Of a stretch of 64,000 nt of DNA, positions 30,539-40,858 are shown one piece after another. Below the pieces are notes generated by a model. The model saw only the letters and a program-made list of their open reading frames with translations. It was not told where the DNA came from and made no database searches. Each line of letters starts with the position of its first letter. Positions within the stretch are counted from its first letter, which is position 1. The position numbers were made by a program, and so were the translations under genes. Origin of the DNA: Arcobacter sp. (lineage in GTDB: Bacteria; Campylobacterota; Campylobacteria; Campylobacterales; Arcobacteraceae). The stretch lies in NCBI GenBank assembly GCA_002869535.1, contig PKUK01000001.1:496001-560000 (forward strand), in the 5' to 3' direction.

Positions 30539-32030
30539 TTTTCTCTATTACTTCTTTTTCAATCATAATTTTTGTTAATTTATTTATTTCATCATAGTTT
30601 TCATCAAGTTGAGTTTTTAATTCAACTTTTGTTTGCTCTATTAACTCTTTATAATCTTTTGCCATAGCATATTTTTCAACCATATCTTTTGCTAAGTCAT
30701 CTGCTTTTTTTAAATCCTCTTCAAAAATAGCATACTGTTCATCTTTTAAAACTTCAATACCAATACTACCAGAAAGATATTTTTTAAGCTCTTTTTTTAA
30801 CTCATTTTTTGAAGGAAATATAGTTTTTAGATTTGTACTATTTTCATCAAATAAAGAGACTCTTTCTTTTGTAATAAAAGCCTTTGAAGCTTGATAGATA
30901 GATAATATCTCTTTTTCATTATCTGATAAAACAAAATTCTCTTTTTTTCCAAATTCTAATTTATTTTTAGCAATCTCTATATGTTTATCTTCTAGAACAC
31001 TATCATTTGACTTTATCATATAAAGCATAGCTTCATTTATAAGAGTTGATATAGAAGCAGATGAAAAACCAGAAAGATTTGTTGAGAGTTTTTTGATATC
31101 AAGTGTATGTTTGATTGCTTTTAAATATAGCTCTAAAATCAACTCTCTGTCCTTGATATTAGGAAGTGTTAACCTTACTCTTCTATCAAATCTTCCCGCT
31201 CTTAAAAGTGCATCATCAAGAACTTCTATTTTATTTGTTGCGGCAATTACTATTACACCATTTTCACCTTCAAAACCATCCATTTGTGTTAGAAGTTCAT
31301 TAAGTGTTGATTCTCTTTCATCATTTTATTTGCCGCTTCTTGTTTTTCCAATAGCATCAATTTCATCTATAAATATTATTGAAGGAGCATTTGCTTTAGC
31401 TTTTGCAAAAAGTTCACGAACTCTTTTTGCTCCCATTCCCACATATATTTGAACAAAACTTGCACCACTTTGATAAAAAAATGGAACATTTGCTTCTCCA
31501 GCAACTGCACGTGCTATCAAAGTTTTACCCACACCTGGAGGTCCATAAAGTAAAACACCCTTTGGTAGTTTTATTCCATATTTATGGTATTTTTTAGGAT
31601 TATCTAAAAACTCTACTATCTCTTCAAGTTCTTCTTTAACACTTGCTATTCCTGCAATATCTTTAAAAGTTGTATTGGGTTTTATAACTTCTATATGAGA
31701 GTTATCTTCTGCTTCTACTTCTTCCTTACTTACTTTTGTTTTTTGAAGCTCTTGTTCAAAAACAGAATCTTTAATTTTGTTTTTATTAATAAACTCTTGA
31801 ATTTTATCTTTTTTAAGTCTTGCAATAACAGCAAATACCAAAAGGAAAATTATAAAAACTAAACCAAAACTATAAGTACTACTTTGAATATAAGAAGAGC
31901 TTTTGTAAATAGTATAAAAGAAAAGCACAATAAGTGCAATTCCAGATAAAAGCATAAGCTTTAAATTCTTATCTTTATTTTTTTTATAATCATCAGAATT
32001 TTGCAACATTACCATTTTCCTTTGCTTCAT
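30528..32030 (-). pseudogene. FtsH-like AAA ATPase interrupted by one in-frame TAA
   Basis: 31326-32030 and 30528-31283 same frame; junction GKTRSGK-TAA-NDERESTLNELLTQMDGF; Walker [25 protein letters not shown]. Confidence 0.88.
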
Positions 32031-33258
32031 AATTCTTTAAGAAAACCCAATCTCCAACCAAATCAGCACTACTTTCTACCTCTATTTGATTGAAATATTG
32101 GTCTAGTCCTATATATTTTCCATTTTTCTCTTGCTCAATTAGCACTTCTAAAGTATTTTTATTGTTTTTTCTAAAATTATAATTTTTCTCATCTATTATT
32201 GAAATAAGTTCATTATATCTTATTTTAGCAATGTCACCTTTTACTTGAGGTTTCATAGTAACACTTGGAGTTCCATCTCTTTTTGAATAAGTAAAAGCAT
32301 GAACATGAGTAAGGGGAAATCTATGTAAGTTCTCAACAGCCTCTTTCCATAACTCATCAGTCTCACCTGGATGTCCTACTATAAAGTCAGTTCCAAGGGC
32401 ATAACCATTGTCTCTTAAAAACTCAAAAAGCTCTAAGTCTTTTAAGACTTTATTTCTTCTGTTCATTATTTCTAACATTTTTTTAGAAGTGTGTTGAAGA
32501 GCTATATGAAGATGTTTTGCCATAAAAGGTTCATTGATGATTTCTCTAAACTCATCATCTATTTGAATAGGTTCAACAGAACCAAGTCTTACTCTTCTAA
32601 CGCCTTTTATTAAGGATATTTTCTTTAAAAGTTTTGCTAATGAGGTGTGTTGTTTTTTACCGTAAGAGCCAACATTTGTCCCTGTTAAAATAAACTCCCC
32701 AAATCCATTTGATGCCAGAGTTGATATTTGTTCTAATATTTTATCTTCACTATAACTTCTAGCATCTCCTCTTACATAAGGAATAATACAATATTAACAT
32801 CTAAAGTCACAACCCTCTTGGATTTTAATAAATGCCCTACTCTTACCAACAAACTCTTCTACAATAGTCTCATCAATATGTTCCAAATCACCAGCTGTAA
32901 AAAATCTCTCATCATTTTTAAGAAGTTCATTGATGTTCTCTTTTTCACTATGTCCAAATAAAGAATCTACCTTCTCTTCTTTAAAGAGGTTTTCACCTTT
33001 TGTCCAAACTCCACAACCAGTAAAAATAACTCTTGGTTTTTTAGGAAGTTTATTTAAAGAGTTTATATAACCACGAGCTGTACTATCTGCACTATTTGTA
33101 ACAGTACAAGAGTTTATAACAACAACATTTGCATCTTTTTCATTTTGTGTAATTTCAAAATCTTTTAGATTGCTCATCATAACTTGAGTATCAAAAACAT
33201 TTGTTCTACAACCAAAGGTTTTAAAATATACTTTTGGTTTTGTATCTAGAAAATTCAT
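31993..33258 (-). pseudogene. mtaB: MtaB-type tRNA methylthiotransferase interrupted by one in-frame TAA within the radical-SAM motif
   Basis: 32794-33258 and 31993-32523 same frame; junction IKIQEGCDFRC-TAA-YCIIPYVRGDARS. Confidence 0.88.
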
Positions 33259-33261
33259 ACT

Positions 33262-34917
33262 TTATGGAACCTCAGGCAAGTCTGCAGGTGGAACTCTGTC
33301 AGGCTGATTTGATGTAAAATTAATTTGTTGCGTAGGGTAAGCAATCGTAATATCATCCTCAGCCATAAATGCCTGTAATATCTCTGGAGACATAGTACTT
33401 CGTAAAACCAATGCCGCATAAGAGTTTGTAAGATACCAAGAAGAGATAACAATACCATAAGGCTCAACAAAAGTATAAACTCTAGGTTCAACTCCCGTTG
33501 CTCTTAGGGCATACTTATTTCTCATTTTAGATAACTGTTTTCTTGTAATATCAGTGTAGCCTTTTGAGTAGTGCTTTAATATCTCTTTTGCTATATGTTG
33601 TGCTTTTTTGTAGTTTGAATCAAAGGTAATAGTAATATCAATACCATCCCAAACAGTTCGAAGCCCTGAGTGAGTATAGTTTGCAATCATTTCAGAAAAA
33701 ACATAGTTATTTGGTATAAAAAAGATTCTTCCTGTTCTTCTATTAACTTTGTATGATGTATAAGTAATATCTTCTCTGATAGTTATTTTAAATAATGAGA
33801 TATCAAGAACATCACCAACTGCTTCAAGACCACCTCTTGTTACTTTTATTCTATCTCCCACTTGAATAGAACCAGATGTTACAATTACCATCCAACCAAA
33901 AATAGACATAAACCAATCTTTTAAAGCAATAGCAATACCAGCTGATGCAAACCCTAAGATTGTAATAACATATGAGACATTGTCAATGTATGAAAAAAGA
34001 ACTATCATTACAATCAAAAACACTAGGACAAAATTGATAACTTTATTTGCCATATAGAAGTTTTCATTTTGAGAAAAGTATTTTTTAAGAGTTAGTTTTA
34101 CTAAAAATGAAAATATAAATACAACTGCAATAATTAAGAAGATAATTGAAGTTTTTGAAATCTGATCTGCTATTTGATTATCTGTTTCTAATATCACTTG
34201 CTCGATTTTTCTATTATAGACTTCACTAGTAGTTGTTAGAATTTCTAACACCATGTTAAAATCTTTTTTCTCACTATCTAAAAAGTTGATCTTTTTTTCA
34301 TATTCATCTTTTGGATCTAGATTATATAAATCTAAATATAGTAAGATTTTCTTATCTAAAAGCCCAATCAATCTTGTAACATCTTTTATAATATTTGTAA
34401 ACTCTTTTTTATGATCTTTCATTTTCTTTTTATATGAAAGAGCATTTATAATACCAAAAGGGTTTGTTATAGCTTCATATTTTTCTATTTCAGGAGGATT
34501 TATAAGTTTTCCAATTGGTGAATCTTTATATTCAGAAATTAGTTCTAACTCATTGTTTTTAATTCGAATTTTATTTTCTACTTTATAAAGTAAATCTCTA
34601 TTTTTTTTGTTTACATCAGCTAATTCATTTTTTAATTCATGAAGTTCTTTAGAGATGCTTCTATATGCAATATAATTTGAATATCTTTTTAACAATATAT
34701 TATCTTCAAGTTGTTCATCTATATTTTCTATTTCTAAAATAAAACTATCAATTTTTTCTTTTATTTCAGGTGTTGGATCTAAAAGAACAACTTTAGGTTC
34801 TTCACTCACTTCTGTTTTTTCAACAAAAGATTTTAAATCTTTAGAGTCTTCTATTTGAGCAGCTGTTAAATTCAAAGTTATGAAAACAGTAAAAACTAGA
34901 AAAAATATTTTTTTCAA
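33262..34917 (-). CDS. MscS family mechanosensitive channel
   Basis: Signal peptide, TMs, GFASAGIAIALKDWFMSIFGWMVIVTSGSIQVGDRIKV. Confidence 0.9.
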   Translation of the reverse strand: MKKIFFLVFTVFITLNLTAAQIEDSKDLKSFVEKTEVSEEPKVVLLDPTPEIKEKIDSFILEIENIDEQLEDNILLKRYSNYIAYRSISKELHELKNELADVNKKNRDLLYKVENKIRIKNNELELISEYKDSPIGKLINPPEIEKYEAITNPFGIINALSYKKKMKDHKKEFTNIIKDVTRLIGLLDKKILLYLDLYNLDPKDEYEKKINFLDSEKKDFNMVLEILTTTSEVYNRKIEQVILETDNQIADQISKTSIIFLIIAVVFIFSFLVKLTLKKYFSQNENFYMANKVINFVLVFLIVMIVLFSYIDNVSYVITILGFASAGIAIALKDWFMSIFGWMVIVTSGSIQVGDRIKVTRGGLEAVGDVLDISLFKITIREDITYTSYKVNRRTGRIFFIPNNYVFSEMIANYTHSGLRTVWDGIDITITFDSNYKKAQHIAKEILKHYSKGYTDITRKQLSKMRNKYALRATGVEPRVYTFVEPYGIVISSWYLTNSYAALVLRSTMSPEILQAFMAEDDITIAYPTQQINFTSNQPDRVPPADLPEVP

Positions 34918-35952
34918 TTAAAATCCTTTTAAAACGTCAATAACATCAGTTTTAGATACTTCATCAGTAATTTTACAATCACCAATACCAACAGGCAAGA
35001 TAAATTTAATTTTATCATCAAGACTTTTTTTGTCTAAAAAGAAGTGCTCATAAAAATCTTCCACATCATTTATTTTGTATGATGTTGGAATATTATATTT
35101 CTCTAAAACATTTTTTACTCTTAAAGCATCTTCACTACTCATAAGTCCAATTTTTTTAGAAACTTCATTGGCCATAATCATACCAATACCAACTGCTTCA
35201 CCATGAAGATATTTTGAATATTTTGTTTCATTTTCTACAACATGTCCAAAAGTATGTCCATAATTTAAAGCTGCTCTTATTCCATTTTCTTTTTCATCTT
35301 GAGATACAACCCAAGCTTTTGTTTCAACAGATTTTTTTATGGCAACTTTTATATTCTCTTCATCATATAAATCATGACTCTCAATCCATTCAAAAAACTC
35401 TTTGTTAAAAGTTACTGCCATCTTAACAATTTCAGCAATCCCTGCACCAAATTCTCTTTTAGGTAAAGTGCTTAAAAAGTATGGGTCAATATATACAGCT
35501 CTTGGTTGATGAAAGGCTCCAATTAAGTTTTTACCAAACTTATTATTAACACCAGTTTTTCCTCCAACACTTGCATCTACTTGAGATAATAGAGTTGTAG
35601 GAACTTGTATAAAATCAATACCTCTTTGGTAAATAGATGCACAAAATCCAGTCATATCACCAATTACACCCCCACCAAATGCAACTAGCAATGATTTACG
35701 ATTTAACCTATTTTCAAAGCAATGTTCAAGAATCATATCAACAGTTTCCATATTTTTATACTCTTCACCATCTGGTATTGTAACAATACTAAGGTTGTTT
35801 GATTTGATTTTATTTTTAAAATATTCTAAGTGAAATCCACTAACAGTTGGGTTTGTTACTACTACAACTTTTCTATCAAAAGTTAACTCTTTTAATGTAT
35901 CAATTGTTATATCATATGAAATATTATTTGGCAGTTTTATATTTACAATCAT
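34918..35952 (-). CDS. aroB: 3-dehydroquinate synthase
   Basis: VVVTNPTVSGFHLEYF, FGGGVIGDMTGFCASIYQRGIDFIQVPTTLLSQVDASVGGKTGVN. Confidence 0.97.
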   Translation of the reverse strand: MIVNIKLPNNISYDITIDTLKELTFDRKVVVVTNPTVSGFHLEYFKNKIKSNNLSIVTIPDGEEYKNMETVDMILEHCFENRLNRKSLLVAFGGGVIGDMTGFCASIYQRGIDFIQVPTTLLSQVDASVGGKTGVNNKFGKNLIGAFHQPRAVYIDPYFLSTLPKREFGAGIAEIVKMAVTFNKEFFEWIESHDLYDEENIKVAIKKSVETKAWVVSQDEKENGIRAALNYGHTFGHVVENETKYSKYLHGEAVGIGMIMANEVSKKIGLMSSEDALRVKNVLEKYNIPTSYKINDVEDFYEHFFLDKKSLDDKIKFILPVGIGDCKITDEVSKTDVIDVLKGF

Positions 35953-36024
35953 TTATTAATTTCCAGCTCTATAAAGTATGTAGATTATATCTAAAATAAT
36001 TTAAGAAAAGATAATAATTTATTA

Positions 36025-36666
36025 TCAAAATTCAAACTGTTCTTTTAACTTTTCATGATTTAATATTTTTATATGACCCTTATCATTTTCTATGATTTTA
36101 TCTTTTTTCAGTTTTGATATTTTTCTTGATAATGTCTCAGGAGTTATATTTAAAATTGAAGCAATTTTCACTTGTTTTAGACTTGATAATATCTCTTCAT
36201 TTTCATATATAAATTGTGTTATTTTTATATTTGCATCTGCTGTTATGTTATAGTTTATAAAGTTTTCTAATGCCTTTATCTTTTTTGTAAGTGATTTAAT
36301 TAGCATCATTGATATCTCTGGTTTAAATAAAAATCTTTTTTTAAATTCATTATATTCTATAACATAAACTTCTGAATCAGTTTCAAATGAACAGTTTGCA
36401 GGATAAGGTACCTCTTCATAGTTTGCAATTTCAGCTATAAATGTAGGTGCAGTTAAATTATGTATAATGATTTCATTATCTTTATAATCATGTTTATAAA
36501 CCTTTACAATGCCACTTACTAAAAGATATAGATATTTTGCTTCATCACCTTTATAAAAAAGTATTTCATCTTTTTTATAATTTTTCTTTCTGCTTATTTT
36601 TTCTAACTCTTTTTTCTCTTTTTCATCTAAAGAATCAAAAAAATAGTACTCATGTATATTCATCAT
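36025..36666 (-). CDS. Crp/Fnr family transcriptional regulator
   Basis: cNMP-binding fold and C-terminal HTH (KIASILNITPETLSRKISKLKKDKII). Confidence 0.9.
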   Translation of the reverse strand: MMNIHEYYFFDSLDEKEKKELEKISRKKNYKKDEILFYKGDEAKYLYLLVSGIVKVYKHDYKDNEIIIHNLTAPTFIAEIANYEEVPYPANCSFETDSEVYVIEYNEFKKRFLFKPEISMMLIKSLTKKIKALENFINYNITADANIKITQFIYENEEILSSLKQVKIASILNITPETLSRKISKLKKDKIIENDKGHIKILNHEKLKEQFEF

Positions 36667-36677
36667 TTCACTTTCTA

Positions 36678-36691
36678 TTGATTGGCATCAA
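36678..36691. promoter_or_regulatory. FNR/DNR-type binding site
   Basis: Perfect TTGAT-TGGC-ATCAA between divergent Crp/Fnr and hemerythrin genes. Confidence 0.7.
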
Positions 36692-36750
36692 TTTAATTTA
36701 TCTGATTTTATGCAAAAATTACAAAATTTAAAATAAAACAGGGGTATAAA

Positions 36751-37194
36751 ATGACTATTAAAGAATATATGTCAAACAATCATAAAGAGTGTGATGAACT
36801 ACTTGCACTATTAGAAAGTGCAGTTGAAAAGGGAAATTGGGACAATGCAGTTGAGCTAAATGAAAAGTTTAAAAATGAGACTTTAAAACACTTTGAGATG
36901 GAAGAGAACTATCTATTTCCAATGTTTGATGAAAAAGCCTCTACTGGTGGTTGTGGTCCAACACAAGTTATGAAAATGGAACATGAACAAGCAAGAACAG
37001 TTTTTCCTAAAATTGAAGAATCACTTAAAGAAAAAGATAGTGATAGATTTTTTGGACTAAGTGAATCTATAATGATACTAATCCAACAACATAATTCTAA
37101 AGAAGAACAAATGTTATATACAATGATACAAAATCTATTAAATAATGAAAATGATACTATTGTAGATGGTTTAAAAAGCTATGAGCAAAAATAA
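36751..37194 (+). CDS. Hemerythrin domain-containing protein
   Basis: HKECDELLALLE..HFEMEENYLFPMF..MEHEQARTVFP..HNSKEEQMLYTMI. Confidence 0.9.
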   Translation: MTIKEYMSNNHKECDELLALLESAVEKGNWDNAVELNEKFKNETLKHFEMEENYLFPMFDEKASTGGCGPTQVMKMEHEQARTVFPKIEESLKEKDSDRFFGLSESIMILIQQHNSKEEQMLYTMIQNLLNNENDTIVDGLKSYEQK

Positions 37195-37405
37195 AACTAT
37201 TATTTTAGATGTAAGCGAGCTTGAAGCTCCTTACCCTCTTATGCAAGGATTAGAAGCAGTACATAATCTAAAAGAAGATGAAATACTTATTTTTAAACAT
37301 AGAATGAGTCCTTGCAAGCTTTTTGAAACAATTGAAAAAAATAGTTTAAGATATGAAATTATAAAAGATGAAGAAAACTATTTTGAGATGAAAATACACA
37401 AATAA
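37181..37405 (+). CDS. DUF2249 domain-containing protein
   Basis: LDVSELEAPYPLMQGLEAVHNLKEDEILIFKHRMSPCKLFE. Confidence 0.8.
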   Translation: MSKNKTIILDVSELEAPYPLMQGLEAVHNLKEDEILIFKHRMSPCKLFETIEKNSLRYEIIKDEENYFEMKIHK

Positions 37406-37416
37406 AGGCTTAAAAT

Positions 37417-38658
37417 ATGCAAATGCAAGGTTTATCTTTAGATCAAGCACCACCTTATAAAATCCCTATGTTTTATTACATAATTGCTTCTATTTACTTA
37501 GTTACTTTTTCTATTTGTATGTTTATTTATGCAAATGGTATTGAAGGTAGATATTACTATGAAGCTATAGCTCTTACACATGTTTTAACCCTTGGTTTTT
37601 TCACTCATGTGATGTTTGGTTCACTATTTCAGATGATTCCTGTCATTATTGGAGTTGCATATAAAAAAGTAAATATTCAAGCTAAAATCATACTCTTTTT
37701 GCTAAATACTGGAACAATATGTTTTACAACAGGTTTTTTATTAACAAGTAAAATTCTTATGCATATTGCTAGCTTATGTTTACTTCTTGCTATTGTTTAT
37801 TTTGTAGTAATTACTTTTTTTACTATTTTAAAAACTGAAGATAAAAATCCAACAGTTAAGACATTTTTAACAGCCCTTGGATTTTTAATTTTAGGTTTAG
37901 CATTTGGAATACTCTCTTTAATAAATCATAATAGTGGTTTTACATCAAGAAACTTTGCTGATGCACATATTAGTTATATCTTCTTTGGATGGCTTATCAT
38001 GCTTATTTCAGGAGTTTCATATAAGGTTATTCCTATGTTTTATGTGACTAAAGAGTATCCATTATTTATAAAAAATCATTTTTATTGGATAGTAACTATA
38101 ATAATACTTTTATTGTCCCTATTTATAATTACTAATTCAGAGTTAGTACCACTATTTAAAACTCTATTGGCTTTATCTTCTCTTATATTTTCACTTACAA
38201 CAATCTATTTACTAAAAAATAGAAAAAGACCAAGAAGAGACACTACAATTAATCTTTGGTATTTTGCGATGATAAACTTATCAGTTGCTTCTGTTATTTG
38301 GATTGTATCAATTTGGGTTAATTTAGATATTAATTTTTTACTTGCAGTCACTTTTGGTCTTGGGTTTGCATACTCTATTATAAATGGAATGTTATATAAA
38401 ATAGTTCCATTTCTTACCTGGTTTCATCTTAGTTCAAAAATGATTTTTGATGCGGAGATGTCACAAGTAATAAAAAGTAAATATATGAAACTACAATACA
38501 ACATATATATTGTTTCTTATATTACTTTTTTATTAGCGGTGTTTTTTAAAGCTCTGATTTATCTAGCTAGTTTATTATTTCTTGTTTCAGCTTTAATATT
38601 ATGTTACAACATTATAAGTGCATTTAGCTATTACAAAAAGTTAAGCCAGCCTATTTAG
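37417..38658 (+). CDS. Polytopic membrane protein, NnrS / haem-copper subunit-I-like
   Basis: 12-TM pattern with histidines (HVLTLGFFTHVMFGSLFQMIPVIIGVAY); co-oriented with hemerythrin and DUF2249. Confidence 0.55.
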   Translation: MQMQGLSLDQAPPYKIPMFYYIIASIYLVTFSICMFIYANGIEGRYYYEAIALTHVLTLGFFTHVMFGSLFQMIPVIIGVAYKKVNIQAKIILFLLNTGTICFTTGFLLTSKILMHIASLCLLLAIVYFVVITFFTILKTEDKNPTVKTFLTALGFLILGLAFGILSLINHNSGFTSRNFADAHISYIFFGWLIMLISGVSYKVIPMFYVTKEYPLFIKNHFYWIVTIIILLLSLFIITNSELVPLFKTLLALSSLIFSLTTIYLLKNRKRPRRDTTINLWYFAMINLSVASVIWIVSIWVNLDINFLLAVTFGLGFAYSIINGMLYKIVPFLTWFHLSSKMIFDAEMSQVIKSKYMKLQYNIYIVSYITFLLAVFFKALIYLASLLFLVSALILCYNIISAFSYYKKLSQPI

Positions 38659-40087
38659 TATAAAAAGAGATTCCTTCATCTAGTAATCTCTTTACAACTT
38701 TTTGACTTAGTTGTGATTTTAATTCCATGATTTGGTGATATGGAGCCACATACCAAATACGAAGAACAAAAAAAGGCTCTTTTGTATCAGGGATAAGGTG
38801 AATCCTTGGTCGAAATTCACGTGAACGCATATCATAACGCTTTCTCATACTTTGAAACTGTTTTGAAGCTACTTCCATATATTTTTCTGTCATTTCATAT
38901 GCCACTTCTGCAGCTATTGTTTCAGCTTTTTGTGTATCTGTAGAAAAAGGAATACATAGCTCTATCATGTCATAAATAGTTTTCATTTTATCATGGGTAT
39001 AGTTAAATACATAGTTATTTACAAATAGACTATTTGCTATAAAAACAATACGTCCTGCAATCTTTGTTTGAGCAGAAGTAGTATTGTTTATACTTTCATA
39101 TAGGGTTGTTTTAAATAAAGATATTGCAATAACTTCTCCAATAACTGGATTATTATTTATATTAATTAAGATTCTGTCACCTATTTGTATTTGACCACCA
39201 ATTACCAACTGAAACCAAGCTGCCATACTTTGTAAATACTCTTTCATAGAGATAGTCATAGCAGCTGCAATAACACCTATTAAGGTAGCAGCATAAATTA
39301 TGTTACCTATGTTGAAAAAAATCACCACAACAAGTATAATCACAAAAAAAGTGATGTTTAAAGCCTTTCTTATTTTAAAAAGCTTCTCTTCATTGTCAAT
39401 TTTTTTAGTGATAAAATACTTTGATACATAAAAAAGTATAAAAAGTAAGATAATAATTGATAGATTTAAGATATGCATACGTAGTTGCGTTTGTTCATAC
39501 TCTTTTAAAGCATTAATATACAAATCTTTTGTACGTTTCAATACCTCTTCTTTACCTTCTATTAGGCCTTTTGCATTGTCAAAATATGTTATTATTTTTT
39601 TTAGTTGCTCTTCTTTTTTAAGATTTTTATTTTCTTGTTCAGAAGTTATTTTAAGCTCATTTTCCAAGTACTCAACTGCTTCATCATACTGTTTTCTTAA
39701 AAAATTTAATTTCTGAGTTTCAACTGCAAATTTTGTTTTTTGATTTGAAAAGAGATAATCTATTAAATTTATCTCTTTTATATTTGTTCCAATAATTACT
39801 TTTTCTAACATATCATCAAATGATTTTGGTAATTCATCAAGAATTTTCTTTTTACTCTCTTGTAGACTTAAAAGTTGTCTCAGTTCTGTTCTTTTTTGTC
39901 CACTAGCATTTTTAATATCTTTTTCTAATGCTTTTATTTCATCATCAATAGCTTGAGTTTTTATTAGGTTATTATAAACCTGAATCCAACTATTATTCTC
40001 TTTTTCTAAATAGTTTAACTCTTCAGCATTTGATATACCAACAAATAAAAATAAAATAAATACAAAATTTAATAATCTTTTAACAAT
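38651..40087 (-). CDS. MscS family mechanosensitive channel; N-terminus extends upstream of ORF-track ATG to a non-canonical start
   Basis: Frame open from 39811 to about 40087 with signal peptide (KRLLNFVFILFLFVGISNAEELNYLEKE); channel core YAATLIGVIAAAMTISMKEYLQSMAAWFQLVIGGQIQIGDRI. Confidence 0.75.
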   Translation of the reverse strand: MVKRLLNFVFILFLFVGISNAEELNYLEKENNSWIQVYNNLIKTQAIDDEIKALEKDIKNASGQKRTELRQLLSLQESKKKILDELPKSFDDMLEKVIIGTNIKEINLIDYLFSNQKTKFAVETQKLNFLRKQYDEAVEYLENELKITSEQENKNLKKEEQLKKIITYFDNAKGLIEGKEEVLKRTKDLYINALKEYEQTQLRMHILNLSIIILLFILFYVSKYFITKKIDNEEKLFKIRKALNITFFVIILVVVIFFNIGNIIYAATLIGVIAAAMTISMKEYLQSMAAWFQLVIGGQIQIGDRILININNNPVIGEVIAISLFKTTLYESINNTTSAQTKIAGRIVFIANSLFVNNYVFNYTHDKMKTIYDMIELCIPFSTDTQKAETIAAEVAYEMTEKYMEVASKQFQSMRKRYDMRSREFRPRIHLIPDTKEPFFVLRIWYVAPYHQIMELKSQLSQKVVKRLLDEGISFYTK

Positions 40088-40122
40088 ATCTCCATAAAAT
40101 TAAAAATCATATTTTAACATAT

Positions 40123-40776
40123 TTATACTCTAAATTTTTCAAACAACTCTTTTTTATCCATTTGAATTTCTATATTATTACTATAGATTCTTTTTTTAAA
40201 TTTTTTATATAATTTTATTTGAAGAATAATTCCAAACACACCTATAATAGATAAAAATATCAATAAGCCAGTCAAATCTTTATTAAAATAATCATATATC
40301 ATTGCACTAATACTTCCTGCAACTATTGCCCCAGAAATCATAAAGGACCTAATCATTAAATAATCTTTTAACTCTACTTTTTCATCTTGCATGAAATCAA
40401 CAGTATGTATTCTTGCTATTTCAAAAGTAATACCTTGAATTGTGAATATTGTTAATATTACATAAGTAAATATTAAAATTGATTGTGAAAACATCATATA
40501 AGAAAATATCTGTACAATATCCAAAATAATAGCAAACAAGTAGATATTATAAATCTTTATATGTTTAAAAAGGGGTTGAATAAACCCATCCAAAGCACCA
40601 ATTAGCATATAAAAACTTATCATAAAAACAGGAAGATAAGTTCCTTCAAGTTTTGTAACAAAAGGAATCAATGTCCAATCAATATATGTTATTAAAAACA
40701 GTGTTAGAGATTGTATTTTTAAGAAGTTACTACTTCTTATTTCTTTAAATATAGGGGCATAGTTTCTAAATGCCAT
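40123..40776 (-). CDS. Hypothetical multi-pass membrane protein (MFS-like half)
   Basis: About 6 hydrophobic segments. Confidence 0.6.
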   Translation of the reverse strand: MAFRNYAPIFKEIRSSNFLKIQSLTLFLITYIDWTLIPFVTKLEGTYLPVFMISFYMLIGALDGFIQPLFKHIKIYNIYLFAIILDIVQIFSYMMFSQSILIFTYVILTIFTIQGITFEIARIHTVDFMQDEKVELKDYLMIRSFMISGAIVAGSISAMIYDYFNKDLTGLLIFLSIIGVFGIILQIKLYKKFKKRIYSNNIEIQMDKKELFEKFRV

Positions 40777-40858
40777 GGGTTCGCCTTTGAAAAAAGCGAA
40801 TTATACTACAGATTTTTGATTTTGAAGCAAAATAAAATATTTATTTTTTATTTATATC

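Noticed and set aside
33255-33491. 78-aa minus-strand ORF
   Set aside because: Overlaps the MscS gene 33262-34917 in another frame; composition is a shifted-frame artefact.
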